Positions 10,163-20,939 of a stretch of DNA of 64,000 bases are shown one piece after another; the first letter of the stretch is position 1, and each line of letters begins with the position of its first letter. The stretch spans positions 21,573,650 through 21,637,649 of the forward strand of contig NC_079887.1 of the NCBI RefSeq assembly GCF_029227915.1, in the 5' to 3' direction. The translations under genes and the position numbers were made by a program. This stretch comes from Hydractinia symbiolongicarpus. Taxonomy: Eukaryota > Cnidaria > Hydrozoa > Anthoathecata > Hydractiniidae. The notes beneath the pieces were generated by a model. It was not told where the DNA came from, ran no database searches, and saw only the letters and a list, made by a program, of their open reading frames with translations.

Positions 10163-12839
10163 ATGGCTTCTATCGAAAATATTCTTACTGACATAGGTTT
10201 ATTAAACCTTCTCCCCCGATTTAATGAAGAAAAGGTGGATATCAATATTGTTATGGCTGCTACGGATGAGGATCTGAAACGTCTGGGAGTGCAAAGGTTG
10301 GGTGACAGGATCCGTCTTAAGGACATGTGTCGTCAAAAAAATTCTAATAGTAGGGAAGGCCCGTCCAGTAGAATCAGAGAAGAGAGAAGAACACTATTCG
10401 CGCCATATGCAAGACAGACAAATGGAAACTGCAGCAGAAGCAGCAGCAGTAGTAAACCAAATGGTAGATCAAAAAAAGCAAAGAAAAGAACTTGGACAGG
10501 CCAGTTTGTCTGCTTAGCTGACAGAACAAGAACAAAATTACCAACACCTTCAGAAAAGCAAGTGCTACATAATGCTGGCCTTGGTTTAAAAAAGATTTCT
10601 TTTGATATTGATGATGATGAGACTGACGTTTACACCAAATTAATGGCAGATGCACAAAACAAAGAGAATGGAGAAACTGAAGGTTTTCCAACTTTAAAAC
10701 ATTGTGGCGGGTTTGAGTTATTAAAATGTATCCCAAATTGCAGGATCCTTGAACCTTTGAATTGCAAACTAAATTCCATATCTTTGAAAGCTACCATAGG
10801 ACAAGGAAAGATTTATATACGTCCAATTCAAAAGTCGTTGTCGGTAATACCTCTGCAAAAGGCAAGTACAGTAACAACTTCTATCAAAGAAAAATGTTTA
10901 AATTGTTTTGAGGAGTTTTGTCTCGAAGAACTGAGACAACATACTGAGTTATGCATGCCATACTATGAATCTAGTGATGATTCAGAAGTTGCATTACCCC
11001 CTGTGTTATCAAATGAGGTGACCCATGAAGAGGAAAACAATGAAATAACTGAAACTGAATCTGCTTTTCGAATAAGCTATGAGTACATTCCAGAAACAAG
11101 AGATCAAAAGCAGGATAATGCTAATAACAACGAAGAATTTGATCTCAATGCAAACATTAACAACATCATCAGTTATTGCATTGATAATCAAGTGAATTCA
11201 CCAGTCGAGATATTACGGTATATGCAGCAGAAGTTAGTTCAAGGTCGAAGTTTAGAAATAACTGATATTGCGGTTCATGATGACAGACCAACAAATTTTA
11301 TCATGGTTGATCGGGCCAATCTTATTGAAACTGGTTTAGAAGAGATACGGGAACTGCAAAATAAGTTGATTTGTTTATCTGTGCAGTTTTATGGTGAGGT
11401 AGGAAAGAGTATTATTTTTATCTTCATGTTTAATATTAAGATTGTTTTTTTGTTCATCAGTTAATTTGTTTATTTTACCAGACATGTTTGTGTAATCATT
11501 ATATTATATTATTTATCATTTATATTATTATATTTTTAGTTGGCAGAAGATTATGGAGGGCCAAGAAAAGAGTTTTTTCAACAGATAATAAGAGAAATCA
11601 AAGAAAAATACTTTGATTGTGAAATAAACTTGTTTCCTTTAAGTGATTATTATGATATTGGAATAGTTTTTGGTACGTAATTACACTCAGCGTTATACCA
11701 CTGTGAGAAATTGAAAAAAGGAACACAAAAACATTTCTTGTTGTTGTGAGCTTCTTAAAAACTAAAAAAAAATCTAAAAAGATAAATATTCTATGAAAAT
11801 GAGTGTTTATTCTTATTTTTTTAGGCTTGAGTTTGCTTCAGAATGGTCCATTTCCACAGTTTTTGGAAGAAGATGACCTGCAAAAAATATTTTTTAACGA
11901 AGAACCTGGCAAATTCAATGAACTCCGAAGAGCTTTCAAGGATCTTGGAATTTTCCAAGTTTGTATTATATATTTTTGGATGTTTCTCTAAAAGAAGCTT
12001 TTTCTCATAAAGCTTTCTCTTAACATACCGTATTTCCTCTTATCCGTCTGTTTTCTAATACCTAAATTCAGCATTTTAAGGTTTATTAGAGGGGGCGTTA
12101 ATAGAGGAAATACGGTAAGTAAATACATAAGGAAAAGATCTGTTGAGCATTGTATTTACATCTACACTCAATGAGTTTATTTATCATTATAATTAGTTAT
12201 CATTGCTTTCAGATTGTGGAAGCCTTTCCTATCATGCTACACCTTTTCCGACCCAATCCTAATGCTACTTTCACTTTTAAAAAACTGGTCAACTTGCTTC
12301 AGCCAAAATGGGCAGCTGAAGGGTCAAACGAACATTACAGGCAGAAAAAGCTTTATCCGTCATTAATGAAATATTTGAGGCAAGCACATGGTAAGTGTCA
12401 AATTTAAATTTCCACGCGCTCGCTCCGCTTTTCTATAAACTAAATAGCCAAACATTTTTTATTTTGTATGAGCAGAGTTTCACAAAGGAAGCTGGCTTCT
12501 GCTACCTTAAGGGAAGAAATTATGTGCGGAAGAAATATCTATATATAAACTTTCTATTTTTGTTACTGTTTAGGTGGAAAACGTTCGGGTGTTTCGCTTC
12601 CCGATGTACTAAGGTTTGTCACTGGAAGTGAAGAAGAGCCTTTGTTAGGATTTGCACTGGCCCCTTCGATAAAATTTGTTCCGGTGATGGAAGAAGGTCG
12701 ATTTCTTCCGACAAGTAACACTTGCATTAATCAATTGCAATTACCAATGGAAAGTAATGCTATTTCCCTTCCAGACGAAAACGCTCTGTTCGGTTTATAT
12801 GACTTAGCCTTTTCTAGTCGATTTTTTGGACAAATTTAA
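10163..12839 (+). CDS. SAM-UBZ-HECT E3 ubiquitin ligase (five exons)
   Basis: Exons 10163-11398, 11540-11672, 11825-11958, 12213-12390 and 12574-12839. All introns are GT-AG with compatible phases, giving 648 aa. Residues 1-60 are a SAM-like domain (LGV at the end). A Ser/Lys-rich region follows, then C245-X2-C248-X11-H260-X3-C264, the spacing of a Rad18-type UBZ4 ubiquitin-binding finger. An acidic stretch follows, then the HECT domain from about residue 412: YGGPRKEFF, FRPNPNATFTFKKLV, and LPTSNTCINQLQLP with the thioester Cys at C611, 37 residues from the end. HECT enzymes take ubiquitin from an E2 and pass it to substrate. It resembles G2E3-like genes multiplied in fish and cnidarians. 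Its place inside the transposon suggests a role in transposition or in escape from host control; that is inference. Confidence 0.92.
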
Positions 12840-13095
12840 AAGTCGTCGACAGTTTTATTATTTATGCCTATTAGGAACTTAACTCTTGTGATTAAATGCA
12901 AACATTTATGCTTTCTTTCGTTACCTTTTCACTGATTCAAAACTTATTTTATAATTGGTAGTTGTTTACTTGTAAACTTCGTTTTGTTTACGGTGTCCCT
13001 TTCCAAAGGGACACTTAATTTTTGTTTTATTCAGAGAGAATATTTTTTATATTTTAGCTCTTATCGTTTGTATTCATTTTCTTATATTATAGGAG

Positions 13096-13101
13096 AATAA
13101 A
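13096..13101 (+). terminator. Candidate poly(A) signal of the HECT gene
   Basis: AATAAA about 255 bp after the HECT stop codon and before the right TIR. The intervening 12840-13095 is AT-rich with no coding capacity. Confidence 0.5.
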
Positions 13102-13239
13102 TGTTCCGTAGTTTCTTCAGAAATTTTCGATGTACTTTGCAAGATTAGACTGACGCTTAATCGTAACACTATGGTAAAGTGTTCCCGCGAAATTGTTAAT
13201 TTTCTAAGAAATTCAGAGGTTACCATTTTTTAATTTTAA

Positions 13240-13836
13240 TTTTGATTGAGGCGCCAAAACTATCGAATAATTTATCGCATGCAAACAGCGCATCGAATAA
13301 TTTAGCGCATGAATTCAGCGCATCGAATAATTTATCGCATGCAAACAGCGCATCGAATAATTTAGCGCATGAATTCAGCGCATCGAATAATTTAGCGCAT
13401 GCAAACAGCGCATCGAATAATTTAGCGCATGAATTCAGCGCATCGAATAATTTAGCGCATGCAAACAGCGCATCGAATAATTTAGCGCATGCAAACAGCG
13501 CATCGAATAATTTAGCGCATGCAAACAGCGCATCGAATAATTTAGCGCATGAATTCAGCGCATCGAATAATTTATCACATGCAAACAGCGCATAATCGAA
13601 TGAATTCATCGCATAATCGAATGAATTCATCGCATAATCGAATGAATTCATCGCATAATCGAATGAATTCAGCGCATAATCGAATGAACTTAGCGCATAA
13701 TCGAATGAATTTAGCGCATAATCGAATGAATTTTTACAAAATCGAATGAATTTTAACAAAATCGAATACAATTAGCGACAAATAGTGTTTTATGACCGAA
13801 TGAAATCATCGAATAAGGCAGCCTTGGCGTTCCATA
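13240..13836 (-). repeat. Right terminal inverted repeat (597 bp), inner end
   Basis: Reverse complement of the left TIR, essentially identical unit by unit, but with eleven instead of nine 30-bp units; the 60-bp difference accounts exactly for 597 versus 537 bp. It ends at 13836 with ...GCGTTCCATA. Confidence 0.95.
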
Positions 13837-14082
13837 CATAATCGAATGAATTCATCGCATAATCGAATGAATTCATCGCATAATCGAATGAATTCATCGC
13901 ATAATCGAATGAATTCAGCGCATAATCGAATGAACTTAGCGCATAATCGAATGAATTTAGCGCATAATCGAATGAATTTTTACAAAATCGAATGAATTTT
14001 AACAAAATCGAATACAATTAGCGACAAATAGTGTTTTATGACCGAATGAAATCATCGAATAAGGCAGCCTTGGCGTTCCATA
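13837..14082 (-). repeat. 246-bp tandem duplication of the transposon's right end
   Basis: 13591-13836 is repeated directly as 13837-14082, including the 21-bp array and the terminal CCATA. The outer copy abuts the target duplication. Confidence 0.93.
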
Positions 14083-14176
14083 CATCTTCCCAATTTCCCT
14101 CACATGGCTTGGGTTAACCCGGGGCTATGGTAACATTCACTCGCCCATGTTGAATCGCCGTCAAGAGAAATCGAAC
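14083..14176 (-). mobile_element. SINE copy, 5' part (resumes after the transposon)
   Basis: Starts with the second CATCTT (14083-14088) and matches the reverse complement of about 19350-19445, including part of the tRNA-like B-box region (TCGAACT). The tRNA-like head is lost beyond 14176. Confidence 0.85.
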
Positions 14177-14189
14177 TATCCTCTAACTA

Positions 14190-16345
14190 GCTAGCTAGCT
14201 ATTATACATATATACTACGCAGTAGGTGAGATAATTCTACTCTGTAGGAATGTCCCATCATACAGCTTTTTCTAGCTACAATCGTCACAAAATGTGTTGT
14301 CTCTGGCAATTTTATACCAAAAACTAGGAACAATAAAGTTTAGCAAAGTCAGCAAAAGAACATAGCCAGCTAGATATTTTTCAGATAGTACGTTCTGTTC
14401 TCACTCATGATCAATGTTTATATACATGTATGTCACGTGTAATTGTTTACATTGCTTAGCAACAAAAGAGCAGTTCTTAACATTAAGGGGGAATAGAGAG
14501 CCATATTTTCATGGACGATTGTAGCTAGCTATATATATTGTACACACGTCAGGAAATAAACTTTTTTAACCCTGCCGCTGAGCATACACCAGTGCGGCTG
14601 AAGTTACAGATGGGAAAATTATTTCAATACTCGTTCAATCGTCAACATGTAGTGAAAATCTCCAAGTGTATTCATTATTTCTTACCTGATTTCACGATAT
14701 GTATACAAATAATGTCCCAATAATTTCTGTTTTTGTAACTTGACCCGATCTTTACACATGTGGCTCTAATGATGTTTTTGTTCAGTCTGGAATAAGATAT
14801 TTTTATCCTACTGTCATGAAAACATGTTTGCAAACAAAACATATACTGCTATTTGATTTTTAGCTGCACAGGCTAACAACAGGCTGTTTCCGCTGTGTTT
14901 TTTTAAACCGAAGTTGCAGTAAAGGTTTTTTTAAAAATGTATTACGGCTGACCGATTTTATGATTAATTTTTGATCTAGCACAGAAACTTTTCCCATAAA
15001 ATATTGCAGGATTCTTTAGGAGCGTAAAAACAGGTTTTGAACAGTGTTTTTATTTTTAAATGTTACAAAAACTTTTCCGCAAAATAAAATTGCTGAACGA
15101 TTGTTTTAGCTGTGTAGGATAACAACAGGGTGTTTACTGTCTGTTTATGTGAACCAAAGTTTTTTCGGATGTGCGCCACAGTATATTTGTACTAATCACT
15201 CAGCCTAGTGTTAACGACAAGCTATTACCTGTGTTTCTATTTAACAGAAGTTGTGCTAAAGTTATTTTCAAAGGGTTTGTTTACCTATACTAATGGCGCA
15301 CCACAGATTAAAGTACATATATATTTTAAGTTTTACCGGGAACATTTTGTGAAACAGTTTTCGCTATGACATGGCACAATATGTAAATTGTGTTTCTATT
15401 CAAGCTAAAGTTGAAGGAAGTATATATTTTGTGAATCTGAAAAATATAATTACACACCCGACACACCTTTAATGTTGTGTGTTTCACTCGATTTATGATA
15501 TACTGCACACCTGTACTAAAGCGAGCCACCTGAATGTGTGGTACAGTTTAAAATTTGTATTAATTGTTCCATCAAGCGTTTAACGCCAGGTAACACAGTT
15601 ACTTGTGGCTTAACCAGCGTAAATTCCTAAGTGTATATAATACTCACCTGTAAAGTTTTGTATATATATTTATGTTTATGCCCTGCTGGTCTAATGGCTA
15701 TGACACTCATGCTAATGAGAGGTCCAGGTTCAAATCCTGGACAGGGCTAGGAAAAACATAATTATCTTGCACCTACAACAACCAGGTTTTCATATAATAG
15801 GTAATCTTTGAGTAAAACTTCTCTGATTATTTCTATATCTTGACTTTTTAATGTTGTTGTCATTGGAACCAAGTTAATCTCAGATTTATCAAAAAATGAT
15901 ATGTCGTTATGACCGATTGTTTAAATACTTGTAATGGCACATAATTCTGCTATGATTCACTGTGTATTGATCTGAGATAAATTTGAGACTTTTTTTTGAG
16001 ATATTGAATTTGAAACTTTTGCACCTTAATATTTTCTATACTCCTGGACTAATATGATACTTAACTTAGACATATTGAGTATACGCAATCTTTGAGTTGT
16101 AAGGTGGAGATTTTCTACTAAAGTCATGCACCCCTGCCTTGCCGTTCCATTGCCTTGCCAGCACTGACCGTGCCTTTCTTTACCTACCCACTATGTCCTT
16201 GCCTGTGGCTCCCATGCCTTGCCTACCCCTGCCTTCCTGATTCCTCTTCCTATTTCCTTGCCTGCCTTTGCCCTGTCCTTGCCGTGCTTAATGCCTTTGC
16301 CTTGGCAACCTCTCCGCACCACTTTCTATATTGATTACACAAATA
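14190..16345. repeat. Non-coding repeat block, diverged duplicate at about 17000-18680
   Basis: Shares order and sequence with 17000-18680: the CTAGCTAGCTA region, CAGGTTGTT/CAGGGTGTTTACTGTCTG-type stretches, the tRNA-like sequence, AACATAATTATCTTGCACC, and at the end a C-rich strip of CTTGCCTGCC-like units. Open frames in the C-rich strip (16219-16587) are low-complexity artefacts. No gene is recognised. Confidence 0.7.
15680..15748 (+). ncRNA. tRNA-like sequence with shortened anticodon arm
   Basis: Acceptor GCCCTGC/ACAGGGC (one mismatch), A box TGGTCTAATGG, T arm CCAGG-TTCAAAT-CCTGG with a good B box. Between the D and T arms there are only 19 nt instead of about 22, and the anticodon arm pairs as CTCAT/ATGAG with a 4-nt loop. 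It is therefore not a normal tRNA: a pseudogene, or the Pol III head of a repeat. Confidence 0.7.
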
Positions 16346-16372
16346 CCTCTTTCCCTTGTTTTAAAAGTTTCA

Positions 16373-16444
16373 GGTTCCATGGTGTTATGGTTAGCACTCA
16401 GGACTCTGAATCCTGCGATCCGAGTTCAAGTCTCGGTGGAACCT
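16373..16444 (+). tRNA. tRNA-Gln (CTG)
   Basis: 72 nt folding as a full cloverleaf: acceptor GGTTCCA/TGGAACC, anticodon loop ACTCTGAA giving CTG, T arm CGAG-TTCAAGT-CTCG. From memory it is very close to vertebrate tRNA-Gln-CTG. No CCA is encoded, as expected in a eukaryote. It directly follows the C-rich strip. Confidence 0.93.
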
Positions 16445-16469
16445 CTATTGTTTGTGTTTTATTTCGAAA

Positions 16470-16999
16470 TGCTGTTTTTGCGGAGAGAAGCGGAGGGCGC
16501 GTCAGCGCCCGGAGCGTAGCAGAGCCCATTTCCTCATTAAATAAGCCAAATATAAAAGAAAAAGTAAGAACGGTGGTGAGTATATAGGATTTCTATACGA
16601 TTTCCGCGCCCCGTCCCCCTATACATCAAAAATATCAAAAATCTGTCGTTTTGGGGCCCAGTCTCCCAGCGATTTCATATGGTCATTTTTAAGTACATTT
16701 TTCTAGTGAGCGAGACAACATGTTTTTAGCATGGCGATGGAGTTTTTGTTGTTTTTTAAATATGGTACCAAGCGTAAATGGTGCCGTTTCCAGTTTAGGT
16801 TAAATCTGCCTACACTTTTTAGGCACGTGTAACATAAATCACTTTTACTAACATCACATGACATTTTCTCGGACACATAGCGCCTCAAACTCAATCTAAG
16901 CCATATCGCAACTGACGGAAGGGCTTGTTATGTTCAAGAAAGCGAAGAAAGAAAGTGTATGTAATGAACCCTTTCTTATTCTCACTCACACCTAAGGCT
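16470..16999. repeat. Copy of the dispersed repeat seen at 6876-7480
   Basis: Blocks GCGGAG...GTAGCAGAGCC, TTTCCTCATTAAATAAGCC, GTGAGCGAGACAAC and GTTGTTTTTTAAATATGGTACC match 6876-7150. Non-coding. Confidence 0.6.
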
Positions 17000-18680
17000 A
17001 GCTAGCATAAAACTACTGACTGAGCTGGAATAATAATAGAACTTAAATAGCTAGCTAGAGCTACTTGAATTGAAGAGCTAGCTAGCTAATAGCATTAAAA
17101 TAGATCAAACAATATCATAATGGCTAGTATAAAACTAGCTAGCTACAAATAAATAGCTTTTCTGGCTATAGCTAGCTATAGCTCTACATATACTACACAG
17201 TGAGTGAGATAATACACTCAATCATAGTGCCGTGTTTAATTTTTAATCTTTAACAGAAACTTTTTCCATTAAATATTGTGGGGGTTTTTTGCTTAGAGAA
17301 GGTAAAAACAGGTTATAAACTGTATTTTTATTTTTAAATGTTACAAAATTTTCCACAAAGTATATAAAATTGTTTTAGCTGTGTAGGATAAGAACAGGTT
17401 GTTAACTGTCTGTTTGAACTGAAGTTAGGATAGTTTTTTAGAAATGGGTATTGTGCCGAAACGTATGTGCGAAACAGTATACCTGTACAAATCACTCAGC
17501 CCTGTGTTAACAACAAGCTGTTACCTGTGTTTCTATTTAACAGAAGTTTAAGCTAATCTTTTGTTTGAAATGGTATTTAACCTATATGGATGTGCAACAT
17601 ACCTGTACTAAGCACTCACCCTGGATTGAAATTCACTTTTTAAGTTTTGCCAGAAACATTTTGAAAAAATTCGCTAAGATGGGCACAACATATAAACTGT
17701 ATTTTTGCAAAAAAGTTATTATTTAAAAAATATATTACACCTGAGACATCTTACTGTTATGTGTGCTTCACATAATTTATCATATATATACTGCATGTAC
17801 TAAAGCGCTCCACATGAATGTGTGGCACAGTTTACAAAACGTATAAATCGCGCCAGGTGTTATAGTTACTTGTGACTAAACCAGACATAATCAACGCCAG
17901 GTCCCCCTGCCTAGTAAGAAAAAAGGCTATGTGAGCATATATAAGATACACATGTAAAGTTTTTCATATATATACATATATATATATATTCATGCCCTGT
18001 TGGTCTAATGGCTATGACACTCATGCAAATGAGAGATCCAGGTTCAAATCCTGGACAGGGCTAGGAAAAACATAATTATCTTGCACCTACAACAATCAGG
18101 TAAAAGTATTGCCTTTTTTGTGGACTTCTCTGATTATTTCTATATCTTGACTTTTTAATGTTGTTGTCATTGGAACCAAGTTAATCTCAGATTTATCAAA
18201 AAATGATATGTCGTTATGACCGATTGTTAAAATACTTGTAATGGCACACAATTCTGCTAACACGATTCACTGTGTATTGACTTGATATAAATTTGAGACT
18301 TTTTTTGAGATATTGAATTTGAAATATTTGCACCTCAATATTTTCTATACTCCTGGACTAATATGATACTTAACTTAGATATATTGAGTATACACAATCT
18401 TTGAGTTGTAAGGTGGAGATTTTCTATTAAAGTCATGCACCCATGCCTTGCCGTTCCATTGACTTGCCAGCACTGACCGTGCCTTTCTTTGCGTACCCTT
18501 CCTATCCCTTTTCTGGTGCCTGCCTACTATGTCCTTGGCTGTGCCTCCCATGCCTTGCCTACCCCTGCCTTCCTGATTCCTCTTCCTATTTCCTTGCCTG
18601 CCTTTGCCCTTTTCTTGCTGTGCTTAATGCCTTTGCCTTGGCAACCTCTCCGCAACACTTTCTATATTGATTGTGCCAAT
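17000..18680. repeat. Second copy of the 14.2-16.3 kb repeat block
   Basis: Diverged duplicate of 14190-16345 with indels; it ends with the same C-rich strip (18430-18670). No gene is recognised. Confidence 0.68.
17994..18062 (+). ncRNA. Second tRNA-like sequence with 4-nt anticodon loop
   Basis: The acceptor GCCCTGT/ACAGGGC is fully paired here, with the same A box, B box (GGTTCAAATCC) and CTCAT/ATGAG arm; the loop is GCAA instead of GCTA. It has the same 68-nt paired length as the 15680 copy, so the short arm was present before the duplication. Confidence 0.7.
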
Positions 18681-18800
18681 TATCTCTTTGGGAAAAGGAA
18701 GAATTGTGATCCTTTATATGAGCATATTCTTTAGAGGAGTAAAACCTCTAGAATTTAAATTTTAAGACTTAACTGGTCGAGTTTATCATTGTGCGTGCCT
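18680..18800 (+). repeat. 3'-end fragment of the RLE-USP retrotransposon family
   Basis: Matches 23000-23140: the AGGAAGAATTGTG segment, the TAGAGG-AGTAAAA-CCTCTA hairpin, GACTTAACTGGTCGAGTTTATCATT, and an alternative terminal hairpin region. Relation to the main family is by position and motif order. Confidence 0.6.
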
Positions 18801-19301
18801 TGTAATTTTCATTCTTTTCGGTGAAGTAGAGCGAAGCTAAAGGTTTATGATTTGATCAATAAATTTAGGCAAAATCGTGTAGCAAAACTATGACAGAGTA
18901 TTTCGTGCGAGGCGGGAAAGGACGATGCACAATGTACTCATCGTGTCACTTGAGGTATAATGACTTTACGAAGTCCTTATGCACTCGTAGAAATGCCCCC
19001 CTTTTAGGACTTAACTATACAGGTGTCTTAATGCGTTACTATATAAAGTATAAGTCAATATGGAGATGCCAACGCAAAGGCTTTAACGAGCAAGTACCTT
19101 AATATTCCGTGTGTTTTGATTTTGCAAACTAATTCCGCTGTGCGAGGTGCTTCCAGTCACAACAAACTCTCTCCACTGCGCTTTTATTTATTTATTTGTA
19201 AATCCGAGCGGTTTTATATTACCCCAGCTAGTTCATTCGAACCAGTTTGCCGTCAATACCCAGAGGGTACTCATGCTTGTTCTAGAGTTCTAGAGGTTGT
19301 G
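18801..19301. other. Unassigned non-coding DNA
   Basis: Several short open frames (18890-19102, 19116-19310) without recognisable domains. Nothing else is seen. Confidence 0.4.
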
Positions 19302-19650
19302 GCGCCGTAGATTAGTGGTTATAGCTCTCGTACTCTGTGCGGGAGACCGGGGTTCGATTCCTCTTGACGGCGATTCAACATGGGCGAGTGAATGTTACCA
19401 TAGCCCCGGGTTAACCCAAGCCATGTGAGGGAAATTGGGAAGATGGCACACTGTGTGGGCCGTTGGATGTTGCCGGGAGTTGTCTAGTAGAGCGCGGGCT
19501 CTAATTGGGTCTGCGTAGCTCAAAATGAGCATTAAATACTCTAGGACTCTCCATCTACGCCATGGCCCCTCCTGGAAATAATAGACAGGGTATATCCCTC
19601 GATATTTGTGAGGCTAGCCATGTAAAATATGCACATCTATCTATCTATCT
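19302..19650 (+). mobile_element. tRNA-headed SINE with (ATCT)n tail
   Basis: The head (19302-19372) resembles a degenerate tRNA: CGCCGT pairs with ACGGCG, and GCGGGAGACC-GGGGTTCGATTCC matches tRNA-Asp, as I remember it, with a perfect B box. A body of about 260 bp and a CTAT-repeat tail follow. The second copy, on the other strand, is split at CATCTT by the integrase-HECT transposon (7481-7696 and 14083-14176). The corresponding intact site here is 19440-19445. Confidence 0.85.
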
Positions 19651-19659
19651 GTAATAAGG

Positions 19660-20420
19660 AAGAAAGTGTATTCAGCACCTTCTGGGAGCCTAATCCCAAT
19701 TTTATTTACATCCACCGTCCCTGTAGACAAGATACTTCAGTGCAGCTTGCTGTATTGTAAACCTTTCTCAATATTTATACAGGATATTTACATATTAACA
19801 TATAATGCTATTTTCCATATGTGTCCTGTGTAATATAAAAAGAAAAGCAAATATAAATATCTGTATATGGGGTATGATAATCACGAATAATACGAGACAG
19901 AGAAAACACGTCTGTTTGTTGTAGAGTGAGACCTCCAAAAATAACTCGGATATTTCATCATTGCGGTGGCTTGCTACCTCTTTGTAAATTATTTTCTTCT
20001 TAAGGTTCAAAGCACCACAAGTATCTGTGACATATACATTTTTCTTTTTGTGTTCGATCTGTAACCAGTCCGTTTATGTTGTTAGCTCTGTCTTGTGTTG
20101 TGTTGTTTGTGATAAATTTCAATTTCAATTTCAGCCAGTAAAAAAAGGCTACAAAACATGGCAGTGATTCAGACTCCAGCTGAGAAAGTTGTTATGAGGA
20201 TGACGAAGAAAGTGGAAGTAATGGCATGGCGAACCGTGTTAGGTTGAGTTCATCATTGTGGTGGCTTGCCACCTCTTTGTAAATTATTTTCTTTCTTTTC
20301 CCGACTTGTATCGCTCACAGATGGCACCTTCTTCTGGGAGCCTAACCCCAATTTTTGACAACCACCCTCCCTGTAGGCAAGATACTTCAGTGCAGCTTGC
20401 TGTATTGTAAACCTCACAAT
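19660..20420 (+). repeat. Cluster of three 3'-end fragments of the RLE-USP family
   Basis: GGAGCCTAA...CCCTGTAGACAAG...CAGCTTGCTG-TATTGTAAACCT at 19687-19765 and again at 20338-20415. TCATCATTG-GGTGGCTTGCCACC-TCTTTGTAAATTATT at 19952-19995 and 20247-20290. TTCGATCTGTAACCAGTCCG at about 20053 also occurs at 26484. These are truncated or recombined ends without coding sequence. Confidence 0.7.
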
Positions 20421-20939
20421 ATGAGGAACGCATAAAGACTGAAACTAAAACTGTCACAATAGCTAAAAACAGGCAGAACCAAAATGTAGAAAAAAATAAA
20501 GTAAAAATCCTTAGAATAAGAATCATCGACTAAATTACAGGGAAGAACTATAGTAATAAACTTGAAAATATAATTAATTAATATACAATATAAAAAGGCA
20601 TACCAAAAACATAGAAAATTAATGTATTCTTCTTGCATCATATAGCATTATGTAAAAATATATATTTTATAGAAATGCGTAGCTAAAATGTTAAAATGGT
20701 AAAGAATATAGGATGAGAAAATAGAAAGTTCGAATTATGGCAAAACAAAATAACCCCAACAAAAAACGAGGACATGAAAGGATGAAATCATGGATAAGAA
20801 TCATGGATAAACATCAAAACTAATCTAAAATAAAATATAGCATTATATATAGTAGAATGGTAACATTAGATTTTAGCTATATGAGGTGCTCTTTTAATAA
20901 TAATGAAAATTTAGTAAATGACATTTCACTTCTGATATT
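20421..20939. other. AT-rich DNA without recognisable feature
   Basis: Short open frames on the minus strand encode only hydrophobic low-complexity peptides; no domain is seen. Confidence 0.4.

Larger units (their letters stand above)
7697..14082 (+). mobile_element. Integrase-HECT DNA transposon, apparently complete
   Basis: The element is bounded by CATCTT at 7691-7696 and 14083-14088, a 6-bp target duplication. The flanks join to give the uninterrupted sequence seen at 19440-19445. Ends are TATGGAACGC...GCGTTCCATA. It holds long terminal inverted repeats, an intact integrase (8255-9622) and an intact five-exon HECT ligase gene (10163-12839), both on the + strand. TA-starting termini, a 6-bp duplication and an rve-type DDE integrase resemble the group Repbase calls IS3EU, as I remember it; a search would settle this. 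The open frames and near-identical repeats suggest recent activity. Confidence 0.93.

Noticed and set aside
16219-16587. 122-aa Pro/Leu-rich frame and its relatives at 18443-18734
   Set aside because: Low-complexity CTTGCCTGCC repeats; it runs through the tRNA-Gln gene and a dispersed repeat.
19302-19372. Functional tRNA gene
   Set aside because: The acceptor stem is only 6 bp, the anticodon loop is ambiguous and the sequence heads a repeated SINE.
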